A DNA stretch of 64,000 nt from Saccharothrix syringae (lineage in GTDB: Bacteria > Actinomycetota > Actinomycetes > Mycobacteriales > Pseudonocardiaceae). Below are positions 25,161 through 32,824 of this stretch, piece after piece; position 1 is the stretch's first letter; each line of letters begins with the position of its first letter. The notes below the pieces were generated by a model. That model saw nothing but the letters and a program-made list of their open reading frames with translations, did no database searches and was not told the DNA's origin. The translations under genes were made by a program, and so were the position numbers. The stretch is taken from assembly GCF_009498035.1 (NCBI RefSeq), contig NZ_CP034550.1, forward strand, positions 8,432,001 through 8,496,000, read 5' to 3'.

Positions 25161-27205
25161 CGGACGAGTTCCGCGGTGGGCGAGGCGTTCTCGCGCCGCG
25201 CGACCCAGTCCACGACCACCTCCACCGCCCGGTCCACCGGCACGCCGTTGACCTGCGTGCCGTCGCGGAACCGGAACGACACCGCGCCCTGCTCGACGTC
25301 CTTGCCGCCCGCGAGCAGCATGAACGGCACCTTCTGCGTGGTGTGGTTGCGGATCTTCTTCTGCATCCGGTCGTCGGAGGCGTCGACCTCGGCCCGGACG
25401 CCCTTGAGCTTCAACCGCCGGACGACGTCCAGCAGGTGGTCGACGTGCTCGTCGGCGATCGGGATGCCCACCACCTGCACGGGCGCCAGCCACGCCGGGA
25501 ACGCGCCCGCGTAGTGCTCGGTCAGCACGCCGAAGAACCGCTCGACCGAGCCGAACAGCGCCCGGTGGATCATCACCGGCCGCTGCCGCGAGCCGTCCGC
25601 GGCGGTGTACTCCAGGCCGAACCGCTCGGGCAGGTTGAAGTCCACCTGGATGGTCGACATCTGCCAGCTGCGGCCCAGCGCGTCCTTGGCCTGCACGGAG
25701 ATCTTCGGCCCGTAGAACGCCGCGCCGCCCGGGTCGGGCACCAGCTCCAGGCCGGAGTCCTCGGCGGCCGCCCGCAGCGCCTCGGTCGCGGCCTCCCAGA
25801 CCTCGTCCGAGCCGACGTACTTCTCCTCGTTGCGGGTGGACAGCTCCAGGTAGAAGTCCTCCAGGCCGTAGTCGCGCAGCAGCCCGAGGACGAAGCCCAG
25901 CAGCGACTTCAGCTCGTCCTGCACCTGCTCGGGGGTGCAGAAGATGTGCGCGTCGTCCTGCGTCATGCCGCGCACCCGGGTCAGGCCGTGGATCACGCCG
26001 GACTTCTCGTACCGGTAGACCGAGCCGAACTCGAACATGCGCAGCGGCAGCTCGCGGTAGGACCGCCCGCGCGACTTGAAGATCAGGTCGTGGAACGGGC
26101 AGTTCATCGGCTTGAGGTAGTAGTCCTGGCCCGGCTTGCGGACCGTGCCGTCCTCGTTGTACTCGGCGTCCAGGTGCATCGCCGGGTACATGCCGTCCCG
26201 GTACCAGTCCAGGTGGCCGGAGGTCTCGAACAGGTTGCCCTTGGTGATGTGCGGCGAGTAGACGAACTCGTAGCCCTCCTCGGTGTGGCGGGCGCGCGAG
26301 TAGTCCTCCATGGCCTTGCGGATGATGCCGCCCTTGGGGTGGAACACCGCCAGGCCGGAGCCGATCTCGTCGGGGAAGCTGAACAGGTCCAGCTCCACGC
26401 CGAGCCGGCGGTGGTCGCGCCGCTCGGCCTCGGCCAGCAGCTCCAGGTGGGCGTCCAGCGCCTCCTGCGACTCCCAGGCCGTGCCGTAGATGCGCTGGAG
26501 CTGGGGGTTCTTCTCGTTCCCGCGCCAGTAGGCGGCGGCGACGCGGGTCAGCTTGAACGCCGGGATGTGCTTGGTCGTGGGCACGTGCGGGCCGCGGCAC
26601 AGGTCGCCCCACACCCGCTCGCCGGAGCGCGGGTCGAGGTTGTCGTAGACGGTCAGCTCGCCGCCGCCGACCTCCATCACCTCGGAGGTGTCGACGTCGC
26701 TCTTGATGTCGACCAGCTCCAGCTTGAACGGCTCCGCGGCCAGCTCGGCCTTCGCCGCGTCCACCGATTCCACCACGCGGCGCTGGAAGCGCTGGGCGCC
26801 CTTGACGATCGCCTTCATGCGCTTCTCCAGCGCCGCGAGGTCGTCGAGGGTGAACGGCCGGTCCACCTGGAAGTCGTAGTAGAAGCCGTCCTTGACCGGC
26901 GGGCCGATGCCCAGCTTCGCCTCGGGGAACTGCTGCTGCACGGCCTGGGCCAGCACGTGGGCGGTGGAGTGGCGGATGACCGCCCGGCCGTCGTCGGTGT
27001 TGGCGGCGACCGCCTCCACCTCCACCTCGACCTGCGGGGTCCAGGACAGGTCGCGCAGGTGGCCCTCGGCGTCGCGGACGACCACGACGGCGTCGGGGCC
27101 CTTGCCGGGCAGGCCCGCCTCGCGCACCGCAGTCCCCGCGGTGGTCCCCGCCGGCACCACCACGCGCGGTGGGGCTTGAGCGGCTGCGGGACGTGGCTGG
27201 GACAC
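25157..27205 (-). CDS. thrS: Threonyl-tRNA synthetase
   Basis: 682-residue class II synthetase. A TGS-like domain spans about residues 10-75, the editing domain about 80-240 (with [13 protein letters not shown] and the CRGPHVP motif), the catalytic core about 290-560 ([36 protein letters not shown]), and the anticodon-binding domain closes the protein. GTG 27205 is preceded by AGGAG with 7-nt spacing. It heads the block continuing with HIT and the PIM genes. No T-box-like leader was recognised in the 199-bp upstream gap. Confidence 0.96.
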   Translation of the reverse strand: MSQPRPAAAQAPPRVVVPAGTTAGTAVREAGLPGKGPDAVVVVRDAEGHLRDLSWTPQVEVEVEAVAANTDDGRAVIRHSTAHVLAQAVQQQFPEAKLGIGPPVKDGFYYDFQVDRPFTLDDLAALEKRMKAIVKGAQRFQRRVVESVDAAKAELAAEPFKLELVDIKSDVDTSEVMEVGGGELTVYDNLDPRSGERVWGDLCRGPHVPTTKHIPAFKLTRVAAAYWRGNEKNPQLQRIYGTAWESQEALDAHLELLAEAERRDHRRLGVELDLFSFPDEIGSGLAVFHPKGGIIRKAMEDYSRARHTEEGYEFVYSPHITKGNLFETSGHLDWYRDGMYPAMHLDAEYNEDGTVRKPGQDYYLKPMNCPFHDLIFKSRGRSYRELPLRMFEFGSVYRYEKSGVIHGLTRVRGMTQDDAHIFCTPEQVQDELKSLLGFVLGLLRDYGLEDFYLELSTRNEEKYVGSDEVWEAATEALRAAAEDSGLELVPDPGGAAFYGPKISVQAKDALGRSWQMSTIQVDFNLPERFGLEYTAADGSRQRPVMIHRALFGSVERFFGVLTEHYAGAFPAWLAPVQVVGIPIADEHVDHLLDVVRRLKLKGVRAEVDASDDRMQKKIRNHTTQKVPFMLLAGGKDVEQGAVSFRFRDGTQVNGVPVDRAVEVVVDWVARRENASPTAELVR

Positions 27206-27285
27206 GGGAACTCCTCGGGTCGTCGTGAAAGGTCCTCCCGGAGATGTTATCGGTGCTCATCGAGCGGGTTTCGCCACGGCACGCC

Positions 27286-27360
27286 CGGCTGGGCGCGGGT
27301 GGTGCGGGTGCGGGTGTGGAGGGGCGCGGTGGGGCGGGGCAGGGCGGAGCGGGGCGAGTG
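27286..27360. other. G-run-rich tract upstream of thrS (G-quadruplex candidate)
   Basis: The plus strand has more than eight runs of three or more G within 75 nt, often as GGGTGCGGG or GGGGCGGGG spacing. It lies between the thrS start and the kinase gene stop, so it would be in the promoter or leader region of thrS on the opposite strand. A four-stranded structure is possible; function is unproved. Confidence 0.5.
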
Positions 27361-27404
27361 CGAAATGATCGAGGCCGGTGCGCGGCCAATCGTCGGCGCA
27401 GACC

Positions 27405-28541
27405 TCAGCAGGTGATGCCGAGGTAGTCGACCAGCGCCCAGCCGCCACGGCCGTCCGCCAGGTCCACCCCCACCCACGGGCCGTCCCGCCCGCCGTCAAG
27501 TCGGACCCGCTCGCCGCGCCGCAAGGTGGCGATCACGCCACGGCTGCGCGGCGCATCGCGCACGGAGAGCGTCTCCGCGCAGACCACGCGCTCCTCGGGC
27601 TCGCCCCGAACCACGACCCACCCCACCACCGCGGCCACCACGACCACCAGCACCGCCACCCCGACGAGAACGGCGCGGCGCGCGGCGAGGCGTCCCGGGA
27701 CGCGCCCGGCCGCGGCGGCGCGCACCGCTTCGGCGAACGCCCGCGCGTCCGGGTAGCGGTCCCCCGGGTCCTTGGCCATCGCGGTCGCCACGACCCGGTC
27801 GAAAGCCCCGGGCACACCACTCGCGCTCGGCGCCGGGGGCGGCTCCACCGCGACCGCATAGGCCAACTCGGCCAGCGAACGCCGCTCGAACGGGCGACAG
27901 CCGGTGAGCGCGGCGTGGAGGAGGCCGCCGAGCGCGTACACGTCCGACCGCGGGTCCCCCGGCTGACCGCGCCACTGCTCCGGCGCCATGTAGGCGTAGG
28001 TGCCGGGCGCGGCGTCCGCGGCACCGCCGGTGGCCGTGGACGCCCAGTCCTCGCCGCCGGTCAGGTCGTCGACCTCACCGGCGACCGCCCGCGCCGTGCC
28101 GAAGTCGGTGACCACCGGCCGATCGCCGCGCAGCAGGACGTTCGAGGGCTTGAGGTCGCGGTGCACCACGCCCGCCGCGTGCACGGCGGCCACCGCGTCG
28201 GCGACCCCGGCGACCAGCGCCGCGGCCCGCGCCGGGGGCAGCGGGCCGCCCTCGTCCAGCAGGCGCTGCAAGTCCGGGCCGGGCACCAGGTCCATGACCA
28301 GCCACGCGACCCCGTCGTCACCGCCGACCTCGTGCACCCGCACCACGCCGGGGTGGTGCGCGCTCGCGGCGCGGCGGGCCTCCCGGGCGACCCGGTCGCG
28401 CCCGGCGGCACCCGGCCCGCGCAGCACCTTCACCGCCACCTCGGCCCCGTCGGCGTCGCGGGTGGCGCGGAAGACCTCGCCGGTCGCCCCCGCGCCGATC
28501 CGCTCCACCATCCGGTAGCCGGGTAAGTCCACGGAGCGCAC
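27405..28541 (-). CDS. Membrane Ser/Thr protein kinase with extracellular SH3-like domain
   Basis: 378 residues. The kinase domain (about 1-275) has the glycine loop GAGATGEV, Lys38 (AVKVL), the catalytic HRDLKPSN with Asp129, DFG at 146-148 and an MAPEQW activation segment. A basic stretch and membrane helix (about 290-312) lead to an outside domain at 321-378 bounded by cysteines, of bacterial SH3 type. GTG 28541 starts 1 nt after the stop of the preceding HTH gene, so both form one operon. The SH3 ectodomain resembles two small secreted proteins encoded divergently at 29185 and 29529, suggesting a shared ligand. Confidence 0.92.
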   Translation of the reverse strand: MRSVDLPGYRMVERIGAGATGEVFRATRDADGAEVAVKVLRGPGAAGRDRVAREARRAASAHHPGVVRVHEVGGDDGVAWLVMDLVPGPDLQRLLDEGGPLPPARAAALVAGVADAVAAVHAAGVVHRDLKPSNVLLRGDRPVVTDFGTARAVAGEVDDLTGGEDWASTATGGAADAAPGTYAYMAPEQWRGQPGDPRSDVYALGGLLHAALTGCRPFERRSLAELAYAVAVEPPPAPSASGVPGAFDRVVATAMAKDPGDRYPDARAFAEAVRAAAAGRVPGRLAARRAVLVGVAVLVVVVAAVVGWVVVRGEPEERVVCAETLSVRDAPRSRGVIATLRRGERVRLDGGRDGPWVGVDLADGRGGWALVDYLGITC

Positions 28542-28542
28542 C

Positions 28543-29088
28543 CTAGCCGGCGCCGGGCGTCACCTCCAGGTCCCCGGCCGGGTCGTCCGCGGAGAGCCGA
28601 ACCACCTCGCGAACCCCGTCCAGCGCTCGCAGCACGCGCTCGCGCAGGTCGTCGTCGCCGCCCTCCAGCGGGGCCAGCAGCGCCCGCACCGCGCCGCCCA
28701 GCGCGTCCGGCTCGCTCGCGGCGACCAGCGGCAGCAGCTCCCGCACCTCGGCCGCGGCCTTGGCCAGCAGGTGCGGCCGGACCGGCTCCTCCAGCACCAG
28801 GGCGGCCAGCCGCAGCACGCGACGGCACGCCCGCCGGGCGGTGGCCGCGGTCAGCGGTCGCGCCCCGTCCCCCCCGGCGCGGTGGCGCACCCGGTCGATC
28901 CACGGCTCGACGGTCTCGCCGCGCCAGATCGGCCCGGACGACAGCTCGGCGTCCGGCTCGGGCATCGCGTGGCTGCGCCGCCGCCGCCAGACGGTCACGA
29001 GCTGGCGACTGAGACCGAGCGCCTCGGCGATCTCCGCGATGCCGTAGAAGGCACGTCTGACCTGCGCCGGAGGTTGCTGTCCCACCAC
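28543..29088 (-). CDS. HTH protein, operon partner of the SH3 kinase
   Basis: 181 residues. The first 65 contain a helix-turn-helix of the kind used by AlpA-like or MerR-like DNA-binding proteins (YGIAEIAEALGLSRQLVTVWRRR), followed by PDAELSSGPIWRGETVEPWI, a wing-like strand typical of such small binders. The remainder (about 80-181) is Leu/Ala/Glu-rich helices without a recognised domain. GTG 29088 is used; an adjacent GTG at 29085 is equivalent. The gene is divergent from the secreted SH3 genes with a dyad between them, so autoregulation and control of those genes are likely inferences. Confidence 0.72.
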   Translation of the reverse strand: MVGQQPPAQVRRAFYGIAEIAEALGLSRQLVTVWRRRRSHAMPEPDAELSSGPIWRGETVEPWIDRVRHRAGGDGARPLTAATARRACRRVLRLAALVLEEPVRPHLLAKAAAEVRELLPLVAASEPDALGGAVRALLAPLEGGDDDLRERVLRALDGVREVVRLSADDPAGDLEVTPGAG

Positions 29089-29121
29089 CTCCGCAGTGTA
29101 GCTCCAGGGAACACCACTTGC

Positions 29122-29165
29122 TATCTCCGATGACGCGACCTACCGTCGAAGTGTCATTCGAGATA
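29122..29165. promoter_or_regulatory. Interrupted dyad between the HTH gene and secreted SH3 genes
   Basis: Half-sites TATCTCCGATGAC (29122-29134) and GTCATTCGAGATA (29153-29165) are inverted copies matching at 11 of 13 positions with an 18-nt spacer. They occupy the centre of the 96-bp divergent gap, which makes them the best candidate operator for the HTH protein. Confidence 0.5.
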
Positions 29166-29184
29166 ACGAGCAGGGAGGTTTCAG

Positions 29185-29496
29185 ATGACACGGCGATGGA
29201 GGCTCGCGCTCGGCGCGGCGGTCGCGGGGACGACCCTGGCGGCGACCGCGCCGGCGGCGACCGCGGACCCGGTCACGCCGGAGCACGCGATCATCGTGTG
29301 CCAGGACGCCACCTTCTACGACAACGTGCCGTCCTCGGGCGGCCGGGCGCTCCGGGTGCTCGGCTACGGCGACAAGGTCGGCCACACCCGCGGCGCGCAC
29401 CCCGTCTACGACGGCTGGGCCGCCACCTTCGACTTCGGCCCCAACGACTGGGGCTACGTCCGCTACGAGTGCCTGGGCGGCTGGGGTTCGTGGTGA
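29185..29496 (+). CDS. Small secreted SH3-like protein 1
   Basis: 103 residues. Residues 1-28 form a signal peptide (RLALGAAVAGTTLAATAPAATA). The mature part is a single SH3-like beta barrel bounded by cysteines (VCQDATFYD ... YVRYEC) with a GW/GY-type closing strand, and ends in GGWGSW. ATG 29185 is preceded by AGGGAGG. It lies 33 nt before a second secreted SH3-like gene and is divergent from the HTH-kinase operon. Possible role: sequestering or presenting the ligand of the kinase ectodomain (inference). Confidence 0.72.
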   Translation: MTRRWRLALGAAVAGTTLAATAPAATADPVTPEHAIIVCQDATFYDNVPSSGGRALRVLGYGDKVGHTRGAHPVYDGWAATFDFGPNDWGYVRYECLGGWGSW

Positions 29497-29528
29497 CCCG
29501 GCACGTCCACCGACGGAAGGAGAGCGCC

Positions 29529-29831
29529 ATGCCCCTGTCCACCTCCCGCACCGCGATCGGCGTCGGCGCGCTCGCCGCGGCGCTGTGCACCGGCCTCGCC
29601 GCACCCGCGCAGGCCGAGGTCACCGCACAGGCCGAGGTCACCGCGCAAGCCCGTCAGACCGTGTGCGCGGACGACCTGTACGTCCGCACCGACCCGAACG
29701 GCGCGTTCCTCGGCACGCTGTACCGCGGGCAGAGCTTCGACGTGGAGCGGACCTCGGGCGACTGGGCGTACGGCTTCGCCTACGGCAACGTCAACCGCCA
29801 CGGCTGGGTCCAACTGGGCTGGTTCTGCTGA
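29529..29831 (+). CDS. Small secreted SH3-like protein 2
   Basis: 100 residues. Signal peptide 1-28 ending APAQA, then a short in-frame duplication AEVTAQ-AEVTAQ encoded by tandem copies of the same DNA, then the SH3-like domain from VCADDLYVR to QLGWFC. The CADDLYVR and RGQSFDVE segments parallel CAETLSVR and RGERVRLD in the kinase ectodomain, including the closing Cys. ATG 29529 follows GGAAGGAG. The stop codon is inside the terminator stem 29829-29886. Confidence 0.75.
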   Translation: MPLSTSRTAIGVGALAAALCTGLAAPAQAEVTAQAEVTAQARQTVCADDLYVRTDPNGAFLGTLYRGQSFDVERTSGDWAYGFAYGNVNRHGWVQLGWFC

Positions 29832-29886
29832 GGTGGCGCCGGTGCGGGGATCGGGTGCGCCCGATCCCCGCACCGGCGCCACCTCA
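29829..29886. terminator. Bidirectional terminator containing both convergent stop codons
   Basis: Perfect 27-bp stem (29829-29855 with 29860-29886) and a TGCG loop. The TGA of the plus-strand SH3 gene (29829-29831) and the TGA of the minus-strand ClpN-like gene (29884-29886) form the two feet of the hairpin. Confidence 0.85.
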
Positions 29887-30534
29887 GCCCGTGATCAGGT
29901 GCGGCACGGCCGACCCGGACACCACGTCGCGCCCCGTGGTGCGCTCGTACCGGCGGACCAGGTCGCGGTGGCGGGCGCGGTGGCCCAGGCGGCGCTCGGC
30001 GCGCAGCAGCGCGTTGCGGCGCGGCGGCGGGAACCGGGCGGCCAGGTCGCCCAGCAGGGCGACCCGGTCGACGCCCGCGGTCCTGAGCAGCCAGGCGACG
30101 CCCGGGTCCAGGGCGACCAGGGTCAGCGCCAGGTGCTCCCGGCGGTGCTCGCGCTCGCGGCGCGCCAGGGCCAGGCGCAGCGACGCGGCGTAGGCGGCCC
30201 GGGCGTCCAGGCCCGGGGGCGGGTTCAGGCGGGCGCGGCGCTCCCGGGCCTTCCGGGCGCCCAGCGGCAGCAGGGGTTCCCGGGCCGGCGGGTGGTCGAC
30301 GATCCCGGGCAGGTCGTCGAGGTCCAGGCCGAGCACGGCCAGCGTCTCCCGGTCGGCCTCCACGCCCGCGCCGTCGCGGGGCACGGCTCCCCGCAGCGCC
30401 CGCTCGTGCCCCACCAGGTCGGTCAGGGCGAGCAGGAAGTGCTCGCTGCCGGTGCGCGGGTGGCCCAGTTCGCGGGCCAGCCCCAGGGCGCGGTTCAGCG
30501 TGCGGACGAGCTCCCGGTGGTCGCCTCGGAACAC
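29884..30534 (-). CDS. Clp N-terminal-domain (ClpN repeat) protein without ATPase domain
   Basis: 216 residues. The first 75 resemble a Clp R/N repeat (RTLNRALGLARELGHPRTGSEHFLLALTDLVG), and a second such helical unit appears around 110-160 (AYAASLRLALARRE, EHLALTLVALD). No AAA+ ATPase module follows, so this is a stand-alone ClpN pair, possibly an adaptor for ClpC. GTG 30534 starts 3 nt after the stop of the HTH gene, giving a two-gene operon. Pairs of this type are common in actinomycetes; their client is unknown. Confidence 0.8.
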   Translation of the reverse strand: MFRGDHRELVRTLNRALGLARELGHPRTGSEHFLLALTDLVGHERALRGAVPRDGAGVEADRETLAVLGLDLDDLPGIVDHPPAREPLLPLGARKARERRARLNPPPGLDARAAYAASLRLALARREREHRREHLALTLVALDPGVAWLLRTAGVDRVALLGDLAARFPPPRRNALLRAERRLGHRARHRDLVRRYERTTGRDVVSGSAVPHLITG

Positions 30535-30537
30535 GGG

Positions 30538-30750
30538 TCAGCCCTCCTTGCCGTACTTGCGGTGCACGGTCTGCTTGGTCACGCCCAGCCGCAGCGCGAT
30601 GTCGCGCCACGACCAGCCCGCGCGGCGGGCGTCGGCGACGTGCCTGGCCTCCAACTGCTCGACCAGGCGGCGCAGGCGGGCCACGGCGCGCAGGCCCGCG
30701 TCCGGGTCCGTGCCGTGGGCGGCCTGGTCCAACTCGGCGATCGTGGACAT
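30538..30750 (-). CDS. Small HTH protein paired with the ClpN-like gene
   Basis: 70-residue protein made mainly of one long helix followed by a sigma-region-4-like helix-turn-helix (RDIALRLGVTKQTVHRKYGKEG). ATG 30750 is used because it gives MSTIAELDQ, and the upstream start would put the operator DNA in the coding region. The upstream dyads at 30753-30770 and 30781-30798 are probably its own operators. The -10-like TATGTT lies so close to the ATG that the transcript may be leaderless. Confidence 0.82.
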   Translation of the reverse strand: MSTIAELDQAAHGTDPDAGLRAVARLRRLVEQLEARHVADARRAGWSWRDIALRLGVTKQTVHRKYGKEG

Positions 30751-30752
30751 GT

Positions 30753-30798
30753 CGTCAACATATGCTGACGACCGGGCAGGCGTCAACATGTGCTGACG
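30753..30798 (-). promoter_or_regulatory. Twin 18-bp operators and probable leaderless promoter
   Basis: Two copies of CGTCAACATRTGCTGACG (30753-30770 and 30781-30798), 28 bp apart start to start, each an imperfect palindrome. On the minus strand, TTGACG (30786-30781) and TATGTT (30762-30757) form a -35/-10 pair with an 18-bp spacer, predicting a transcription start near 30750, the A of the ATG. Binding of the HTH protein to both sites would block the promoter. Confidence 0.7.
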
Positions 30799-30889
30799 GG
30801 CGCCTTCGCGGTCGGATTCACAGGGAACCGACAGCGGTCCGTGATCGGCGCCTCAGCATCCGCTCAGGTCGGGCGCTCATCCTCGGGGC

Positions 30890-31252
30890 ATGTCCGAGCA
30901 CGAACCGCCGCCCCAGAGCCCCCGACCGCCGCAGCCGGCCGCCGAGCAGCCTGCCGAGCCCGTACCGCCACCCGTCGCCCCCCGACCGGCCACCCGGGCC
31001 GGGTTCGGGCGGTTCGCCCGCCACCGCGCCACCCAACTGGTCGCCGTCGGCCTGCTGGGCCTGGTCCTGGGCGCCGGGATCGTCGCCCTCGCCGGCCGCG
31101 ACGGCCACCGGCCCGGCAACGCCCAGGACCGCCCGGGCACCTCGCGGTTCGACGACCGCGGCCCCGGCCGCGGCGACTTCGACCGCCGAGAGCGCCCGAA
31201 CCGCGGCGAACACCAGGACCGCCAGGACCGCCCGGACCGCGGCGAGCGCTGA
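30890..31252 (+). CDS. Single-TM protein with disordered flanks
   Basis: 120 residues, family not recognised. The N-terminal 45 residues are Pro/Glu-rich, followed by basic residues and one membrane helix (about 49-69, LVAVGLLGLVLGAGIVALA), then an Arg/Asp/Gly-rich tail with degenerate R-P-D-R-G repeats. The likely topology is cytosolic N-terminus and outside tail. ATG 30890 lies after a weak GGGG ribosome site. It ends 1 nt before the stop of the convergent hydrolase gene. Coding is supported by the in-frame TM segment and flanking composition, but homologues could not be checked. Confidence 0.6.
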   Translation: MSEHEPPPQSPRPPQPAAEQPAEPVPPPVAPRPATRAGFGRFARHRATQLVAVGLLGLVLGAGIVALAGRDGHRPGNAQDRPGTSRFDDRGPGRGDFDRRERPNRGEHQDRQDRPDRGER

Positions 31253-31253
31253 A

Positions 31254-32045
31254 CTACCCCGCGAGGTGGCGCCGGAACCAGGCCACCAGCCCGGCGTCCA
31301 CCTCGCGCGCCAACGGCGTCTGCGGCGCGGGCTCGATCCCGGGCTCCTCGGCCAGCGGGTGCGCCAGCCCCGGCACGGACAGCAGCTCACCCCGCTCCCC
31401 CAGCGCCTCCACCAGCTCCAGCGCGTCCGCGCGCAACCCCGGGTGGTCCAGCTCCCCGCTCACCACCAGCAACGGCGCACGCTCGGCGAGAACACCCGCG
31501 CGAGCGACGAAGTCCAGCCCGTCGACCACCGCGGTGGACTCGGCGTCGTACGGGTACTCGCCCGTGAACAGGTTCACCACCGACCGCATCCGGACGGCCG
31601 CGTTCACCACGGCACCGGCGAACACGGGCACCCCGCTCCCGGCCAGGACCCGCAGCGCGACCGCCCCGCCCAGCGAACCGCCCACCACGCCGATCGGCCC
31701 GTCGTCGACCGGGAGCTGCGCGCGGACCGACTCCAGCGCCGCCGGGAACTCCTCGGTCGCCTCCCGGACGAACCGGTGCAGGAAGGACATCAGGGGGTCC
31801 TCGCGGATCAGCGCCAGGACCGCGTCCGCGCTGCCGTCGACCATGCGCGCACCGCACATCGGCATGCCCAGGTGCACCCGCCACGCGGGCACGCCGTGCA
31901 TCGGCAGCGCGGCGGCGAACGCGGCGTCCGACCGCGGCGCGTCCAGCATGTGCCAGGTGACGATCAGCGGCGCGGTGCCGCCGTCGGCCGGGGGGAGGGC
32001 GGTGAACGGCACGCCGGCGGCCGTGCCCGTGATCGGTGAGCGCAT
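31254..32045 (-). CDS. Alpha/beta hydrolase
   Basis: 263-residue cytosolic hydrolase. The nucleophile elbow GVVGGSLGG (Ser in GGSLGG) lies near residue 140, an acid is expected in VVSGELDHPG, and the catalytic His is in SVPGLAHPLAEEPG. ATG 32045 is chosen; the frame is open upstream but the extra residues are not typical. The gene follows the GntR gene with a 77-nt gap and may be part of the amine catabolic cluster. The substrate cannot be inferred. Confidence 0.85.
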   Translation of the reverse strand: MRSPITGTAAGVPFTALPPADGGTAPLIVTWHMLDAPRSDAAFAAALPMHGVPAWRVHLGMPMCGARMVDGSADAVLALIREDPLMSFLHRFVREATEEFPAALESVRAQLPVDDGPIGVVGGSLGGAVALRVLAGSGVPVFAGAVVNAAVRMRSVVNLFTGEYPYDAESTAVVDGLDFVARAGVLAERAPLLVVSGELDHPGLRADALELVEALGERGELLSVPGLAHPLAEEPGIEPAPQTPLAREVDAGLVAWFRRHLAG

Positions 32046-32122
32046 GCGGGCCACGGTAGGGCAGCACCCGGCGTGACCGGCGGCCGTTCTGCCGCAGGCA
32101 GAACGCGCCACGAGCAGAACCA

Positions 32123-32824
32123 TCAACTCAGGAAACCGCGCAACAGCACGGCCGTGCCGTCCAGGTGCTCGGCCATCGCCCGCCGCGCGGCCTCGGCGTC
32201 ACCGGCCAGGACGTGGCCGACGATCGCCGCGTGCTGCTGGTTCGAGTGGGCCAGGTTCGGCTGCAGCAGCGGTATCCGCTCCAGCAGCGCGTTGACCCGC
32301 GTCCGCGCGTCGGCCACGGCCGCGGTCAGCGACGCCGAGCCGGTGGCCTCCGCGATCGCCAGGTGCAGCCGCGAGTCCCGGCGCCGGTAGTCCTCCAGCG
32401 CGGCCTCGCCGCACTCGGCCAGCCGCGCCAGCAGGTTGCGCCGCTCGGCCGGGTCCAGCGCCCGGCCCGCCGCGCACTCCGCCGCGCCCGTCTCCACCGC
32501 CGCGCGCAGCGTCAGCGCGTCCGCCAGCTCGACCGCGTCGACCCGGGGCCCCGCCGTCGGCACCGGCAGCGGCGAGGTCACGAACGTCCCGCCGTAGCGA
32601 CCGCGCCGCGACTCGACGTACCCGGCGTCCTGCAACGACCGGATCGCCTCGCGCAGCGTCACCCGGCTCACGCCCAGCCGCCCGGCCAGGTCGCGCTCGG
32701 CGGGCAGCCGCTCACCCGGGCCGACCGCGCCCAGGCGGATGGCCTGCACCAGCCGCTCCACGGTCTCCTCGAACGCGTTGCCCGCCCGCACCGGGCGGAA
32801 CAACGCGTCCCGCAACGGCGTCAC
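32123..32824 (-). CDS. FadR-type GntR transcriptional regulator
   Basis: 233 residues. An N-terminal winged helix (about 12-75: ERLPAERDLAGRLGVSRVTLREAIRSL) is followed by an all-helical FCD ligand domain (about 90-225) with the metal-site pattern D-x-x-x-H and two later His residues (RRRDSRLHLAIAEATG, HAAIVGHVL). GTG 32824 overlaps the SDR stop by 4 nt, which fixes the start. As the last gene of the SDR/ALDH/hydrolase/ligase block, it probably regulates the cluster in response to a substrate or intermediate (inference). Confidence 0.9.
   Translation of the reverse strand: MTPLRDALFRPVRAGNAFEETVERLVQAIRLGAVGPGERLPAERDLAGRLGVSRVTLREAIRSLQDAGYVESRRGRYGGTFVTSPLPVPTAGPRVDAVELADALTLRAAVETGAAECAAGRALDPAERRNLLARLAECGEAALEDYRRRDSRLHLAIAEATGSASLTAAVADARTRVNALLERIPLLQPNLAHSNQQHAAIVGHVLAGDAEAARRAMAEHLDGTAVLLRGFLS

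Noticed and set aside
27206..27404. T-box riboswitch upstream of thrS
   Set aside because: No specifier stem, T-box core sequence or antiterminator could be recognised in this G-rich 199-bp gap.
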